Source: Bacteroidota bacterium (GTDB lineage Bacteria; Bacteroidota; Bacteroidia; Cytophagales; Cyclobacteriaceae). Taken from it: DNA of 64,000 nt. The stretch is taken from the NCBI GenBank assembly GCA_016178785.1, contig JACOSO010000023.1:62001-126000 (forward strand). Direction: 5' to 3'. The notes below the pieces were generated by a model. That model was not told the origin of the DNA. It worked only from the letters and a program-made list of their open reading frames with translations, and did no database searches. Below are positions 17,823 through 26,897 of the stretch, piece after piece (the first letter of the stretch is position 1; each line of letters opens with the position of its first letter). The translations under genes were made by a program, and so were the position numbers.

Positions 17823-17873
17823 GAAGGTGTCCTCACCTATTTTTTCTTCGATTACGAGGTGTAGGACACCTTC
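17823..17873. promoter_or_regulatory. Long intra-operon hairpin
   Basis: GAAGGTGTCCTCACCT (17823-17838) pairs with AGGTGTAGGACACCTTC (17857-17873), giving a 16-bp stem with a one-base bulge and an 18-nt loop. It lies in the 175-nt gap between the lactonase gene and the fucose dehydrogenase gene, the only sizeable gap in the operon. It may stabilise or process the mRNA or act as a partial attenuator. On the minus strand the stem is not followed by a clean U-run. Confidence 0.55.
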
Positions 17874-17966
17874 TTACCAATCAGGTTAATCATGTGAATC
17901 ACTCCTTTATTTGTGAAGCAAAATTTATTTTCAATGCGTACATTTTTTAGCTGGAGAGTATCCTGG

Positions 17967-18791
17967 TTAAAGTTTATAAAATTTAATGGCATTACCACCC
18001 GTGATTTGTTGTTTTTCGGTGATCGAAAGTTTAGAGACAAACTCCTCAAGTAAAGTTAGTTGTTGCGCATAGGATGACGCGAGCAGGCACACTGGCCAAT
18101 CGGATCCGTACATCAATCGATTTGCGCCAAAACTTTCCAATACAAAATCGAAATAGCGAGTGAAGTCTTGGGGTTTCCAGTCTTTCCAATCGGCTTCGGT
18201 GGTAAAACCAGAAAGTTTACAAAAAACATTGTCGTAGGAAGCAAGCTGAGCAATCCCTTTCGACCAGGCTGCAAATTCGTTTTGTTTGATCATGGGTTTA
18301 GCCAAGTGATCAACTACAAATTTTTGATTCGGAAATTCTCTTACTAGTTCTACAGCTTCTTGCAGTTGATGAGGATAGATGAGAATGTCGTAAGTAAAGT
18401 TATGTTTTTCGAGTTGACGGATTCCATTTTGAAAACTGGGTTGTTTCATGAAGCCCGATGCTTCAGTCTGAATGATGTGCCGAAAACCTTTTATGATTTT
18501 AAATTGAGAGAAATACTCCAATTGTTCAGCTATTTTGTCAGCACGCAAATCAACCCAACCCACCACTCCCTTGATGAATGGATTTTGATTGGCGAGAGTT
18601 ATGAGAAAATTTGTTTCGTCTTCTGATTGATCGGCTTGTACAGCAACACTGCCTTCAATTTTGTGTTTGCTTAAAATAGGAGCGAGGTCTTTTGGAAAGA
18701 AATCTCGCATCAAAATCTTCATCTCATCGTTGATCCAGTTATCTCGAACAGGATCATATTTCCAGAAATGCTGATGCGAGTCGATGATCAT
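17967..18791 (-). CDS. Amidohydrolase (COG3618), probable L-fucono-1,5-lactonase
   Basis: 274 aa TIM-barrel amidohydrolase. It has the HxH metal motif at the N-terminus (IIDSHQHFWKYD), a His at the end of a later strand (FVVDHLAKP), and a final Asp in RLMYGSDWPVC. COG3618 lactonases hydrolyse sugar lactones; in Xanthomonas campestris a homologue opens L-fuconolactone to L-fuconate. The gene overlaps the FAH gene stop by ATGA and sits between the enzymes for the steps before and after, which makes this role likely. Confidence 0.88.
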   Translation of the reverse strand: MIIDSHQHFWKYDPVRDNWINDEMKILMRDFFPKDLAPILSKHKIEGSVAVQADQSEDETNFLITLANQNPFIKGVVGWVDLRADKIAEQLEYFSQFKIIKGFRHIIQTEASGFMKQPSFQNGIRQLEKHNFTYDILIYPHQLQEAVELVREFPNQKFVVDHLAKPMIKQNEFAAWSKGIAQLASYDNVFCKLSGFTTEADWKDWKPQDFTRYFDFVLESFGANRLMYGSDWPVCLLASSYAQQLTLLEEFVSKLSITEKQQITGGNAIKFYKL

Positions 18792-19642
18792 GGTTTGTAC
18801 GCCCTGGCAATCTGTTTTTGCTCACCAAGTCCTTCAATACCCAATTCAATCACATCTCCTGTCTTCAAATATATCGGTGGCTTCATACTCATCCCAACGC
18901 CATGCGGTGTGCCGGTGGAAATGACATCGCCCGGAAGGAGTGTCATAAACTGGCTTATATAATTGATGAGAAATGGAACTTCGAAAATCATATCGTCTGT
19001 ATTGTTGTCTTGCATTAATTGACCGTTGACTTTTAGCCACATGTGCAGGTTGTTGAAATCCGCAATTTCATCTTTGGTTACGAGATAGGGGCCCATAGGC
19101 GCAAACGTGTCGCAGCCTTTGCCTTTTGTCCACTGGCCGTTTCGTTCCAATTGAAATTCGCGCTCACTATAATCATTGTGCAGACAAAAGCCGGCCACAT
19201 AATCCATTGCATCTTTCTCTTCCACGTAAGAAGCTTTTTTTCCGACAATTACAGCCAGCTCCACTTCCCAATCTGTCTTTGCGCTGTTCTTGGGAATGAG
19301 GACCCCATCATCAGGCCCTGTAAGTGCAGTTGTAGATTTAAAAAAAATAATGGGCTCGCTGGGCAATGGCATTTTTGTTTCGAAGGCGTGCTTGGTGTAG
19401 TTGAGGCCAATGCAAATGATCTTTGATGGTCTCAGGAATGGAGCACCAAGTCGAGTGCCTGATCTTACTTTTGGAAGCTTGCTTTGATTGGAGCTAAGCC
19501 ATTGCTTCAAGCGGCTAATACCATCTGTTTCAAAAAAGCGTTCGTCATAATCATCACCGAAAGATGAAACATCGATGATTTCATTGTTTAGTAAAACACC
19601 TGGTTTCTCCTTTCCAAAATCCCCAAAGCGCAAAAGTTTCAT
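18788..19642 (-). CDS. FAH-family hydrolase, probable 2,4-diketo-3-deoxy-L-fuconate hydrolase
   Basis: 284 aa with a short N-terminal domain and a fumarylacetoacetate-hydrolase fold. Metal-site motifs are EPIIFFKSTTAL, DWEVELAVIVGK and GFCLHNDYSEREFQL, followed by GDVISTGTPHGVGMSMKP. FAH enzymes hydrolyse C-C bonds in diketo acids with a divalent metal. In the non-phosphorylative fucose route this would split 2,4-diketo-3-deoxy-L-fuconate to pyruvate and L-lactate. It starts 15 nt after the upstream SDR gene. Confidence 0.9.
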   Translation of the reverse strand: MKLLRFGDFGKEKPGVLLNNEIIDVSSFGDDYDERFFETDGISRLKQWLSSNQSKLPKVRSGTRLGAPFLRPSKIICIGLNYTKHAFETKMPLPSEPIIFFKSTTALTGPDDGVLIPKNSAKTDWEVELAVIVGKKASYVEEKDAMDYVAGFCLHNDYSEREFQLERNGQWTKGKGCDTFAPMGPYLVTKDEIADFNNLHMWLKVNGQLMQDNNTDDMIFEVPFLINYISQFMTLLPGDVISTGTPHGVGMSMKPPIYLKTGDVIELGIEGLGEQKQIARAYKP

Positions 19643-19657
19643 AGAAAAAGTTTTGTA

Positions 19658-20437
19658 TTAATTATTTAGTCGGATAAAGCCTCCATCGAGCGGGTAATCG
19701 CATCCTGTAATGAACGATGCTTCATCAGAGCAAAGGTAAAGCGCAAGGTAGGCCACCTCGATGGGCTTTGCCATTCTGCCGATAGGCTGCGTCTGCGAAA
19801 GCTTCTCGAACATTTCTTTTTCCTTGTCGGGATAATTCTTTTTCAAGAAGCCGTCAACAAAGGGCGTGTGAACGCGCGCGGGTGAAACGCAGTTGCAACG
19901 AATTCCCTCTTTGATGTAATCTTTTGCTGTGGATAGGGTCATCGTAACTACGGCACCCTTACTCATGGAGTAAGCAAACCGATCGGGGATGCCAACGCTT
20001 GAAGCGATCGATGCCACATTGAGAATCACTCCGCTCTTTTGCTTGGTCATGGTGCCTATCACGGCTTGCATGGAATTATACACGCCCTTTACATTCACCT
20101 GGAAAATTTTATCGAAATCCTCTTCGCTAGTATTTTCCAGTTTGCCAATGTGAGCAATGCCTGCACTGTTTACAAGAATGTCGATTCTGCCAAATTCTTT
20201 ACTAATGAATTCAAACACCGATTGAACATCCGATTGGAGCGCTACATTGCAAATGTATCCTTTAGCGAGTAACTTTTGACTGGATAAAGCTTGTGTCAAT
20301 TCACTAACCGCATTTTCGTTCAAGTCCAAAATACAAACCCGCGCACCCTGTGCAGCGAAGACCTCAGCGATCGCTTTGCCTATGCCACTGGCGCCACCTG
20401 TGATGACGGCCACTTTATTTTTTAAATCGAAAAGCAT
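19658..20437 (-). CDS. SDR oxidoreductase, probable 2-keto-3-deoxy-L-fuconate dehydrogenase
   Basis: 259 aa classical SDR. It has TGGASGIGKAIAEVF for NAD(P), NSAG, a catalytic Ser in NVASIAS and a complete YSMSK active site, unlike the other SDR of the operon. Its start lies 3 nt after the fuconate dehydratase stop, implying tight coupling. The expected reaction is oxidation of 2-keto-3-deoxy-L-fuconate at C4 to the 2,4-diketo acid, the substrate of the next gene product. The exact substrate is inferred from gene order. Confidence 0.88.
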   Translation of the reverse strand: MLFDLKNKVAVITGGASGIGKAIAEVFAAQGARVCILDLNENAVSELTQALSSQKLLAKGYICNVALQSDVQSVFEFISKEFGRIDILVNSAGIAHIGKLENTSEEDFDKIFQVNVKGVYNSMQAVIGTMTKQKSGVILNVASIASSVGIPDRFAYSMSKGAVVTMTLSTAKDYIKEGIRCNCVSPARVHTPFVDGFLKKNYPDKEKEMFEKLSQTQPIGRMAKPIEVAYLALYLCSDEASFITGCDYPLDGGFIRLNN

Positions 20438-20440
20438 ATG

Positions 20441-21739
20441 TTATTGTTTCCAGATTTTTCCATTCGGGAATTCGTAATCGATCAAGGTTTCCTTTTTCAT
20501 CTCAATACTATATCCCGCTTTCGTGGGCGGCATATAATGGCCTCGTTTGATCACCACCGGATCAAGGAAATGTTCGTGCAGGTGGTCAACAAATTCAATC
20601 AATCGATTTTCGATAGTGCCCGTCACTGCAATGTAATCAAACATGGAAAGATGCTGAACATATTCGCATAAGCCAACACCGCCTGCGTGGGGGCAAACGG
20701 GAATGCCAAACTTCGCAGCCATCAACAAGATGGCGAGATTCTCATTGACACCGCCCACACGGCAGCTATCAATCTGACAAAAATCAAATGCCTTTGCCTG
20801 CATGAGCTGTTTGAAGACTACTCGGTTCTGGCAATGTTCGCCCGTAGCAACTTTTATAGGGGCAATAGCTTTGCCAATGGCTGCATGACCAAGCACATCA
20901 TCCGGACTGGTTGGCTCTTCGATCCACAGTGGGTCGAAGCGAGCCAACTCTTTCATGCTTGTAATAGCGGTAGGCACATCCCATTTCTGATTGGCATCCA
21001 TCATCAAAAACAAATCGTTGCCGATTTCTTCGCGGATAATCGTTGCCCTTCGAATGTCGTCTTGCAAGTTCGAGCCTACTTTCATTTTGATGTGCTTCCA
21101 TCCTTCCGCCTTAGCTTCACGACAGAGTCTCCTGATTTTTTCATCGGGATAGCCAAGCCATCCTGCAGAAGTAGTGTAGGCAGGATAGCCATTCAACTTT
21201 AGTTTTTCGATTCGTTCCTTTTTAGTGGATTGATTTTTTGCGAGCAGCGCAATTGCTTCCTCAGGTGTGATCGCGTCAGTGATGTAGGTGAAGTCGATGC
21301 ATGAAACCAATTGCTCCGGAGTCATATCGGCAAGCAGTTGCCATAAAGGTTTCTTTTCAACTTTAGCATACAGATCCCAAACGGCATTGACGACAGCTCC
21401 CGTTGCTAAGTGGATTACTCCTTTTTCCGGACCAAGCCATCGAAGTTGACTATCGCTCGTAATCATTTTCCAGAAAGCGCCCATGTTGGAGGTAAACGAA
21501 TCGAGCGATTTACCTTTGATCAAATACGAAAGTGCGTGAAGCGCGCTTGCCACGATTTCATTTCCTCTGCCGATGGTGAAAGTGAGACCGTGTCCTTCTA
21601 ATCCTTCGGGGTGATTAGTCTTTAAGATGATGTAAGCTGCTGAGTAATCAGGATCAGGGTTCATGGCATCAGAGCCATCTAAAGTTTTACTGGTAGGAAA
21701 GCGAATATCTTTTACCTCAATGTCTGTGATGACAATCAT
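20441..21739 (-). CDS. fucD: L-fuconate dehydratase, enolase superfamily
   Basis: 432 aa from the ATG at 21739 (MIVITDIEVKDIRFPTSKTL); an upstream ATG at 21787 is open but adds 16 non-family residues. Mandelate-racemase-type motifs: KMKVG (KxK bases), LMMDANQKWD (metal Asp), WIEEPTSPDD (metal Glu), ATGEHCQNR (metal Glu) and CPHAGGVG (His base). The long capping domain, including DGSDAMNPDPDYSAAY, is diagnostic of fuconate dehydratase. It converts L-fuconate to 2-keto-3-deoxy-L-fuconate. It is the first gene of the operon. Confidence 0.95.
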   Translation of the reverse strand: MIVITDIEVKDIRFPTSKTLDGSDAMNPDPDYSAAYIILKTNHPEGLEGHGLTFTIGRGNEIVASALHALSYLIKGKSLDSFTSNMGAFWKMITSDSQLRWLGPEKGVIHLATGAVVNAVWDLYAKVEKKPLWQLLADMTPEQLVSCIDFTYITDAITPEEAIALLAKNQSTKKERIEKLKLNGYPAYTTSAGWLGYPDEKIRRLCREAKAEGWKHIKMKVGSNLQDDIRRATIIREEIGNDLFLMMDANQKWDVPTAITSMKELARFDPLWIEEPTSPDDVLGHAAIGKAIAPIKVATGEHCQNRVVFKQLMQAKAFDFCQIDSCRVGGVNENLAILLMAAKFGIPVCPHAGGVGLCEYVQHLSMFDYIAVTGTIENRLIEFVDHLHEHFLDPVVIKRGHYMPPTKAGYSIEMKKETLIDYEFPNGKIWKQ

Positions 21740-22026
21740 GTCTACGAAATTCAAAATGTTTAACCGTGAAAATTTTATCGTCAGCAAATAAAATCACTGT
21801 TGCTCATATTTTAATAGAAATACGAACCGAGGTAGCTGGAATATTTCTAATGCTAAAGAGTATGATAAATAAACATAACATGACAAAAGGTCTCATTTTA
21901 ATATCAAAACTCCCAATAAATAAGACATAATGACTTATTTTATTTTGAAGTGGTGTTGGCATAGTTTTTCAGATGTGGTAAGCATGACTTTAAAAAAACA
22001 TGTTTAACCAAAAAAATAAAAAAACT
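21740..22026. other. Divergent intergenic region, fucD / hsp20
   Basis: AT-rich gap between divergent genes, presumably holding the fucose-operon promoter (leftward) and the hsp20 promoter (rightward). I could not find a convincing TAnnTTTG plus TTG pair for either. No regulator gene for fucose lies in the cluster. Confidence 0.4.
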
Positions 22027-22455
22027 ATGAGCATCATACGTTATAACCCAAATGATTTCGTGCCATCCACTTTCAGTAGCCTTGTTGATCGGTTCTTCAA
22101 TGAATCAATGGTCAAAAATGGCGGCAGCACATTCTCGCCAAAAGTAGATGTGATCGAGAATGAAAGTTCTTATGAAGTGCATTTAGCTGTACCAGGCGTG
22201 AACAAGGAAGACTTCAAAGTTGAAGTGAACGACAACTTTCTTACCGTGAGTGGCGAACGCAAATTCACCAACGAGAAGAAAGAAAAAAATTACCACTCGG
22301 TAGAAACTCAGTACGGCTCGTTTAGCCGTTCGTTTACGTTGCCTGAAAATGTAGATGGTACCAAAATCAACGCGAAGTACAACAATGGTATCCTTGAGTT
22401 GGTAATACCAAAAGATGAAAAGAAAATATTGAAGCAGACCATCAAAGTGAGCTAA
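22027..22455 (+). CDS. Hsp20/alpha-crystallin small heat-shock protein
   Basis: 142 aa from ATG 22027 (MSIIRYNPNDF); an ATG nine codons upstream at 22000 is also open. The alpha-crystallin domain spans about 35-135, with VDVIENESSYEVHLAVPGVN, DFKVEVNDNFLTVSGERKF and the A-x-x-x-n-G-[IV]-L motif as AKYNNGILELVIPK. The C-terminal IXI-like tail is KQTIKVS. It is an ATP-independent holdase against aggregation. A strong terminator follows at once, so the gene is monocistronic. Confidence 0.95.
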   Translation: MSIIRYNPNDFVPSTFSSLVDRFFNESMVKNGGSTFSPKVDVIENESSYEVHLAVPGVNKEDFKVEVNDNFLTVSGERKFTNEKKEKNYHSVETQYGSFSRSFTLPENVDGTKINAKYNNGILELVIPKDEKKILKQTIKVS

Positions 22456-22478
22456 ACTTTAATGGTAAGATCAGCGAG

Positions 22479-22510
22479 ACGCCCGTGAGAAACTGCGGGC
22501 GTTTTGTTTT
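22479..22510 (+). terminator. Rho-independent terminator of hsp20
   Basis: Stem ACGCCCG (22479-22485) and CGGGCGT (22496-22502) with a 10-nt loop, followed by TTTGTTTTT. Confidence 0.85.
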
Positions 22511-22527
22511 TGTATCATTTGAAGAGG

Positions 22528-22938
22528 CTATTTTCCTGTCAATCTTTTCTTAGTATCGTGAATAACTTTCATGAGAGGTTTTAGTTTCTCATGCGGATCC
22601 TCGTCATCGAAAGAATGAGAGTACTTCCCCGATTTAGTAATTATTGTAATAGTAGAATGCCGAGCGCCATCATAGGCACGTTTCATAGTGGGAGATTTCA
22701 AGCCTTCAATATCGTTCAGGTGGACGCCATACAAGGACTTGATAACGCCAGTCCAATCTTTATTTTTTATTGCCTTGTGTTGAGTCGGGGTGGTCGCTTT
22801 GAGGCTATCTGCAGTAATGACAACAAGTTCTTGATAACCCCGGGTAAGTGAGCTGAATTCAATTCTAACAATATCGGCAGTCTTTTGTGCCAGAATTGTA
22901 TACGAAGTCAGCCATAAAAATACGAGAATAGATTTCAT
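22528..22938 (-). CDS. Secreted protein of unknown function
   Basis: 136 aa from ATG 22938, where a signal peptide begins (MKSILVFLWLTSYTILAQ); the frame is open 20 codons upstream but those residues do not fit an export signal. The mature part has VRIEFSSLTRGYQELVVITAD, a central GVIKSLYGVHLNDIEGL and a late STITIITKSGKYSHSFDDEDP. I do not recognise a domain; this looks like a small Bacteroidota-specific periplasmic protein. It stands between hsp20 (convergent) and the large metalloprotease. Confidence 0.65.
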   Translation of the reverse strand: MKSILVFLWLTSYTILAQKTADIVRIEFSSLTRGYQELVVITADSLKATTPTQHKAIKNKDWTGVIKSLYGVHLNDIEGLKSPTMKRAYDGARHSTITIITKSGKYSHSFDDEDPHEKLKPLMKVIHDTKKRLTGK

Positions 22939-22985
22939 AGATATCAAATTATAAATTACGAATGAATGGGATTGCATCAAAGAAA

Positions 22986-23014
22986 AAAGAGACCCCAATT
23001 TTTGGGGCCTCTTT
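22986..23014 (-). terminator. Terminator of the metalloprotease gene
   Basis: Inverted repeat AGAGACCCCAA and TTGGGGCCTCT around a short TTT loop, flanked by A and T runs. It reads as a terminator on the minus strand just after the stop at 23035 and may also work in the other direction. Confidence 0.8.
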
Positions 23015-23034
23015 AGGTATTTGGGGCTATTCTA

Positions 23035-26000
23035 TTATTCCTTTATGAACTTATGTACAATGCGGCCTTGGTCGGTTTTTACTGATAAAATATAAAGTCC
23101 GCTGCTAAGGCCAGATACATTGACACTGTTCTCAACGCTAGTCACTTGGGTAGTCACGCCAGTTGATGACGTGATGTGAACTGACTGCACCGTAGCCGAC
23201 TGAGGAACAGAAAAATGCAGGATGTCCTTAACAGGGTTAGGGTGAATCGCACTTCCGCTAAGATTTCCTTCACCTTCAGTTCTGGATGTAGCACCGCCCA
23301 CACAGAAGCTGTTCGAGCTTGAAGTAGTAAAGGTTCCGCCTGAGCCCAGAACTGTTCCTGAAGCATCTTTCAAAGTGTAAGAACCATTCCCGTAAGCACA
23401 GCAAATTCCATCTCCGTAAGAATCAAGAATGGTGAACGTGTAGCACGCGGCAACAAGACAGTTTGTGCTTGTGATGGTGGTAGCTTTTTGAGCTGAAGTA
23501 TATGGTCCACCTGAAGCTACCGTTGTGCCGCCCGAATTTTTAATATTCCAGCTTGTTTCAGTTGGATAGTTATCAAACGTTAAAGTCAGCGTAACATTTG
23601 TGCAGGCTCCAGTGGTAGTTACATTTATGGAACTTGCCGCAGAAGCATTACCTGCAGCGTCTTTCGCAGTTACCGATACAGCATAAGTAGTTCCGGAGGC
23701 TAGGCCACTCAACGAATACGAAGTTGTGGTAACTGTTGCAGTTAATGTTCCATTCACTCGCACTTCATAACCTGTCACTCCAAAGTTATCTGTTGAGGCA
23801 GTCCATGAAATAGTAGCAGATGAAGCTGTAATATTAGATGCCGCGAGGTTAGTCGGAGCAGATGGTGCTTGTGTATCAACACCTGCTGCGGTAATGTTTA
23901 CGGTATAATCTTCTACCTCTCCATAGCTGAATGTCTCACATGAGGTAGGTATCGCATTATACTTCAACGAAACGCGCATGCGTGTAGCTCCCAATGTTGC
24001 AGTAGCAGGAACCGTAAATGTTCCGCTTACAGGCGATGTTTGGGAAGCAGCCTTTGACCAAACGAGTTCACCTGCATCTGCAAAGTCGCCATCGATGTTA
24101 TAATCAATCCATACGGCTTCGCCTTCATTGTACTTGGTGCTTGTCCAAGTAGGCGTAATGGTAATGGTATTTGACGAACTTCTGGCGAGGCTGGTGGATA
24201 GCGATGTGTAGTCGCTGTAACCGGTTGAAGCGGTACTTGTATTATTAATAGTACCTAGTTGAACCTTTCCAATGTACTCGTCAGTAACACTATTTCCTTT
24301 TGAAGCACAGTAAGTCAGTTGAACAGCGGACGTTGTAAAGTTAACAGAAGGACTAAACGCTGAAGACGAGCTTGTGCAATTGCTTCTTACTTGAGCTTCA
24401 TACTGTGTTGATGCTGACAATCCCGTTAAAGAAGTTGAGGTACTTGCAATGGCAGATACCGTTGACCAAGTGGTAGTTCCGATTACCCTATACTGTACAT
24501 CGTAAGTTGCGCCACTAACAGCGCTCCAATTTAGTGTAGCAGAGTTTGAAGTAATTCCGGATGCAGCCAGACCGGTTGGAGTTGTTGCAGTACAACTTAC
24601 AGCACCGGTGATAGTGAAGTTGACATTTGATATATCATAAAAGATATTGTCAGCAGCTTCAACTTTAACTCTGCACGTAGAACCCTGATTGTTTGGTATT
24701 GTTACAGACTGTGAACCATCATTCGGGGTGTTTGACGCAAGTGTGATTGGGTATGTAAATCCTCCATCTGTCGACAAGAGAATATTCACATTTAAACAAT
24801 TTACGGGGCTAACATTGGTGCTCGCTACATTCCATGTGATCGTCTGCAAGCTGCCGGCAGCCCAACTTACGGCTGTATTTGGTGAGCTTACAATGAAAGG
24901 TCCGGAAGTTCCGCTTACAGTTACTTTCATCAAATCATCAGCGGTTTGTCCTCCACCTGCTTTGTTATCGCGAACCACTAGCGAGAAGTTCAGGGTTCGT
25001 GCAATAGAAGGAACTACTTCCCATGTCGGAGTCAAATTATTGGCAACTACGTCGCTTATTTGCGGCATATAACGATTGGGTGAAGAAGTTCCTTCGCGTG
25101 AACGGAACATCGGGCCGGCCGCTCTTGTTGAAGTAGGAGCTGCTGTGGTATTGGGGTTTTCAGGATCATTTTCTTCCCAGGTGTATGTTAACGCATCTCC
25201 ATCTGGATCTGAGCCAGAACCTTTCAACACAAATGCAGTTGAATAAGGGATCGTATAATCAAGACCGGCATTGGCGGTAGGAGGGTTGTTTGCAATACTG
25301 ATGATCTGTGCGCATCCTGAGCTGGCTCCCGTCTTAACATTGGCGGAGATATCACGGATATTTACGTAGGCAAAATAAGCATCACTATTGTTCTGCACGT
25401 TTGCGGGACAAATACCAGCGTAACCCATGATTGAGCTACCACTTCCTGGCTCTACTTCAGTAGTTCCGCTACCACTGCGGCAGCCAGAGCTGCTTTGAAT
25501 GTGATACCCTCCAAACTGGTGACCCATTTCGTGAGCAACGTAATCAATATCGAATGCATCACCCGTAGGATCTGAACGGCCGGTGTAACCACTTCCTTTG
25601 CTACCGCTGGTACACACGCATGCAATGCAACCTGCATTTCCACCACCTGTTGTGTTAAAGTTGTGACCAATGTCATAATTAGCGTCACCAATGGCGGCAT
25701 CAGTTACCTGTTGTGTTTTTGTGTTCCACTCGGTGCTCCATGGATCTGCATTTACATCTCCGTAATACATGATCAGATTATTATTTGGAACGATCTGCAT
25801 AGTGATCGCTAAATCTCGTTCGTAAACACCAATAACGCGGGTCATCGTTATGTTCATTTGAGCCATGATGTTTGCTTTCTTTTGAGCATCAGTTCCAGTT
25901 GCGCCAGCAAAGATGTTTCCATACTCAGCAGTGCAAGAGAGCGCGAGTCTGTACTTTCTCATCTTCTTGTCATTCGTAGCTGATATGGTATTCGCTGCAG

Positions 26001-26556
26001 CAGTAGCTGCATAGCGGCCTGAAATATTCGGAGATGAGGTGAGACATGAGAAATCAGAACCTCTTTCCAGCCCTTCCCTTGAATATACTATGTAATTGCT
26101 GTGGTCTTTTGTAGTAGTTGGGTCAATGAAGAACATCCGCTGTTTTGCAGATAGAACCATACCGTGAAATCCAGTTTGGTTCGAAACGCTGAAGCGGATA
26201 CTTGCTGTGGGGTCGTCAATGCCTTGACCGGCATAGGACTTAATACCTGGATATTTTGCGGCTAACTCAGGATGTAAAACAGAAGCTTCCATGACCTTGT
26301 AGCGTTCGAATACGCCATCGGGGTTAGGGAAAACAACAACAAGGTTGGTGATACCTCTTGCCTTTTCGCGATCAGGTGCGCTGGCAAGATCAGACTTAAG
26401 CCCGGCCATTTCCAAGCCGAAGACCTGGTATCTGGTCGAGCTTAATCTTGATGAGACTTGTGACTGAGTGGTCTTCAGCCAGTGGTTTTTGTTCTGAGCA
26501 AAGCCAGAACAGATAGTTACAAGCATAACTATCCAGATTAGTAAATGTTTTTTCAT
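23035..26556 (-). CDS. Secreted reprolysin-like zinc metalloprotease with Fn3, GEVED and T9SS sorting domains
   Basis: 1173 aa from ATG 26556, where the signal peptide begins (MKKHLLIWIVMLV); upstream codons to 26619 are open but unlikely. Order: pro-region (to about 195), reprolysin catalytic domain with HEMGHQFGGYH (His from about residue 342), a PKD-like segment with DYTIPYSTAFVLKGSGSDPD, an Fn3 domain (PTGLAASGITSNSATLNW), a GEVED domain (AVWIDYNIDGDFADAGELVW, ending GEVEDYTVNI), a second Fn3, a Cys-rich beta domain (DSYGDGICCAYG), and a C-terminal type A sorting domain (IHPNPVKDILHFSV to the end). It should be exported by Sec, cross the outer membrane by T9SS and be surface-bound or released. 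Substrate unknown. Confidence 0.93.
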   Translation of the reverse strand: MKKHLLIWIVMLVTICSGFAQNKNHWLKTTQSQVSSRLSSTRYQVFGLEMAGLKSDLASAPDREKARGITNLVVVFPNPDGVFERYKVMEASVLHPELAAKYPGIKSYAGQGIDDPTASIRFSVSNQTGFHGMVLSAKQRMFFIDPTTTKDHSNYIVYSREGLERGSDFSCLTSSPNISGRYAATAAANTISATNDKKMRKYRLALSCTAEYGNIFAGATGTDAQKKANIMAQMNITMTRVIGVYERDLAITMQIVPNNNLIMYYGDVNADPWSTEWNTKTQQVTDAAIGDANYDIGHNFNTTGGGNAGCIACVCTSGSKGSGYTGRSDPTGDAFDIDYVAHEMGHQFGGYHIQSSSGCRSGSGTTEVEPGSGSSIMGYAGICPANVQNNSDAYFAYVNIRDISANVKTGASSGCAQIISIANNPPTANAGLDYTIPYSTAFVLKGSGSDPDGDALTYTWEENDPENPNTTAAPTSTRAAGPMFRSREGTSSPNRYMPQISDVVANNLTPTWEVVPSIARTLNFSLVVRDNKAGGGQTADDLMKVTVSGTSGPFIVSSPNTAVSWAAGSLQTITWNVASTNVSPVNCLNVNILLSTDGGFTYPITLASNTPNDGSQSVTIPNNQGSTCRVKVEAADNIFYDISNVNFTITGAVSCTATTPTGLAASGITSNSATLNWSAVSGATYDVQYRVIGTTTWSTVSAIASTSTSLTGLSASTQYEAQVRSNCTSSSSAFSPSVNFTTSAVQLTYCASKGNSVTDEYIGKVQLGTINNTSTASTGYSDYTSLSTSLARSSSNTITITPTWTSTKYNEGEAVWIDYNIDGDFADAGELVWSKAASQTSPVSGTFTVPATATLGATRMRVSLKYNAIPTSCETFSYGEVEDYTVNITAAGVDTQAPSAPTNLAASNITASSATISWTASTDNFGVTGYEVRVNGTLTATVTTTSYSLSGLASGTTYAVSVTAKDAAGNASAASSINVTTTGACTNVTLTLTFDNYPTETSWNIKNSGGTTVASGGPYTSAQKATTITSTNCLVAACYTFTILDSYGDGICCAYGNGSYTLKDASGTVLGSGGTFTTSSSNSFCVGGATSRTEGEGNLSGSAIHPNPVKDILHFSVPQSATVQSVHITSSTGVTTQVTSVENSVNVSGLSSGLYILSVKTDQGRIVHKFIKE

Positions 26557-26897
26557 GAAAGGTAAGGTTTGGTTTAGGTGGTGCGAAAATATTACTATAT
26601 TTTTAAAATCAAAGAACAAACGATTGCATAGGGCAAAAAAAGACGATTATTATTTTAATGCTAATACTTATTCAGAATAAAATTCTGTTTAATACATTAA
26701 TATTTCCTATTTCGGAACGAAATTTTGGATAGATAACCAGTAAGAATGGATTTTCGAGTCCATGATTTTATGATGGACGGTAAGCCTATAATCAAAGATA
26801 TCCAGGCACTCAGTCTTATCGTGAGAGCGAGTGTGAGTAACCTCAGTATGATATTGCCAAGGCGATGCGTCAGAATAAGCGCATCATCGAAATCAAA
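26557..26897. other. Intergenic gap with a possible decayed coding remnant
   Basis: This AT-rich gap separates the metalloprotease start from the phosphate transporter stop, both on the minus strand. On the plus strand around 26850-26905, QYDIAKAMRQNKRIIEIKSK reads like ordinary protein but is cut upstream by stops, and a different frame is open from 26746. On the minus strand the transporter frame stays open for over 60 codons past its TGA. Either may be chance. No functional gene is supported. Confidence 0.3.

Noticed and set aside
21955-21985. A sigma-54-like TTGGCAT-N-TTTC arrangement before hsp20
   Set aside because: The spacing and the -12 GC element do not fit the sigma-54 consensus.
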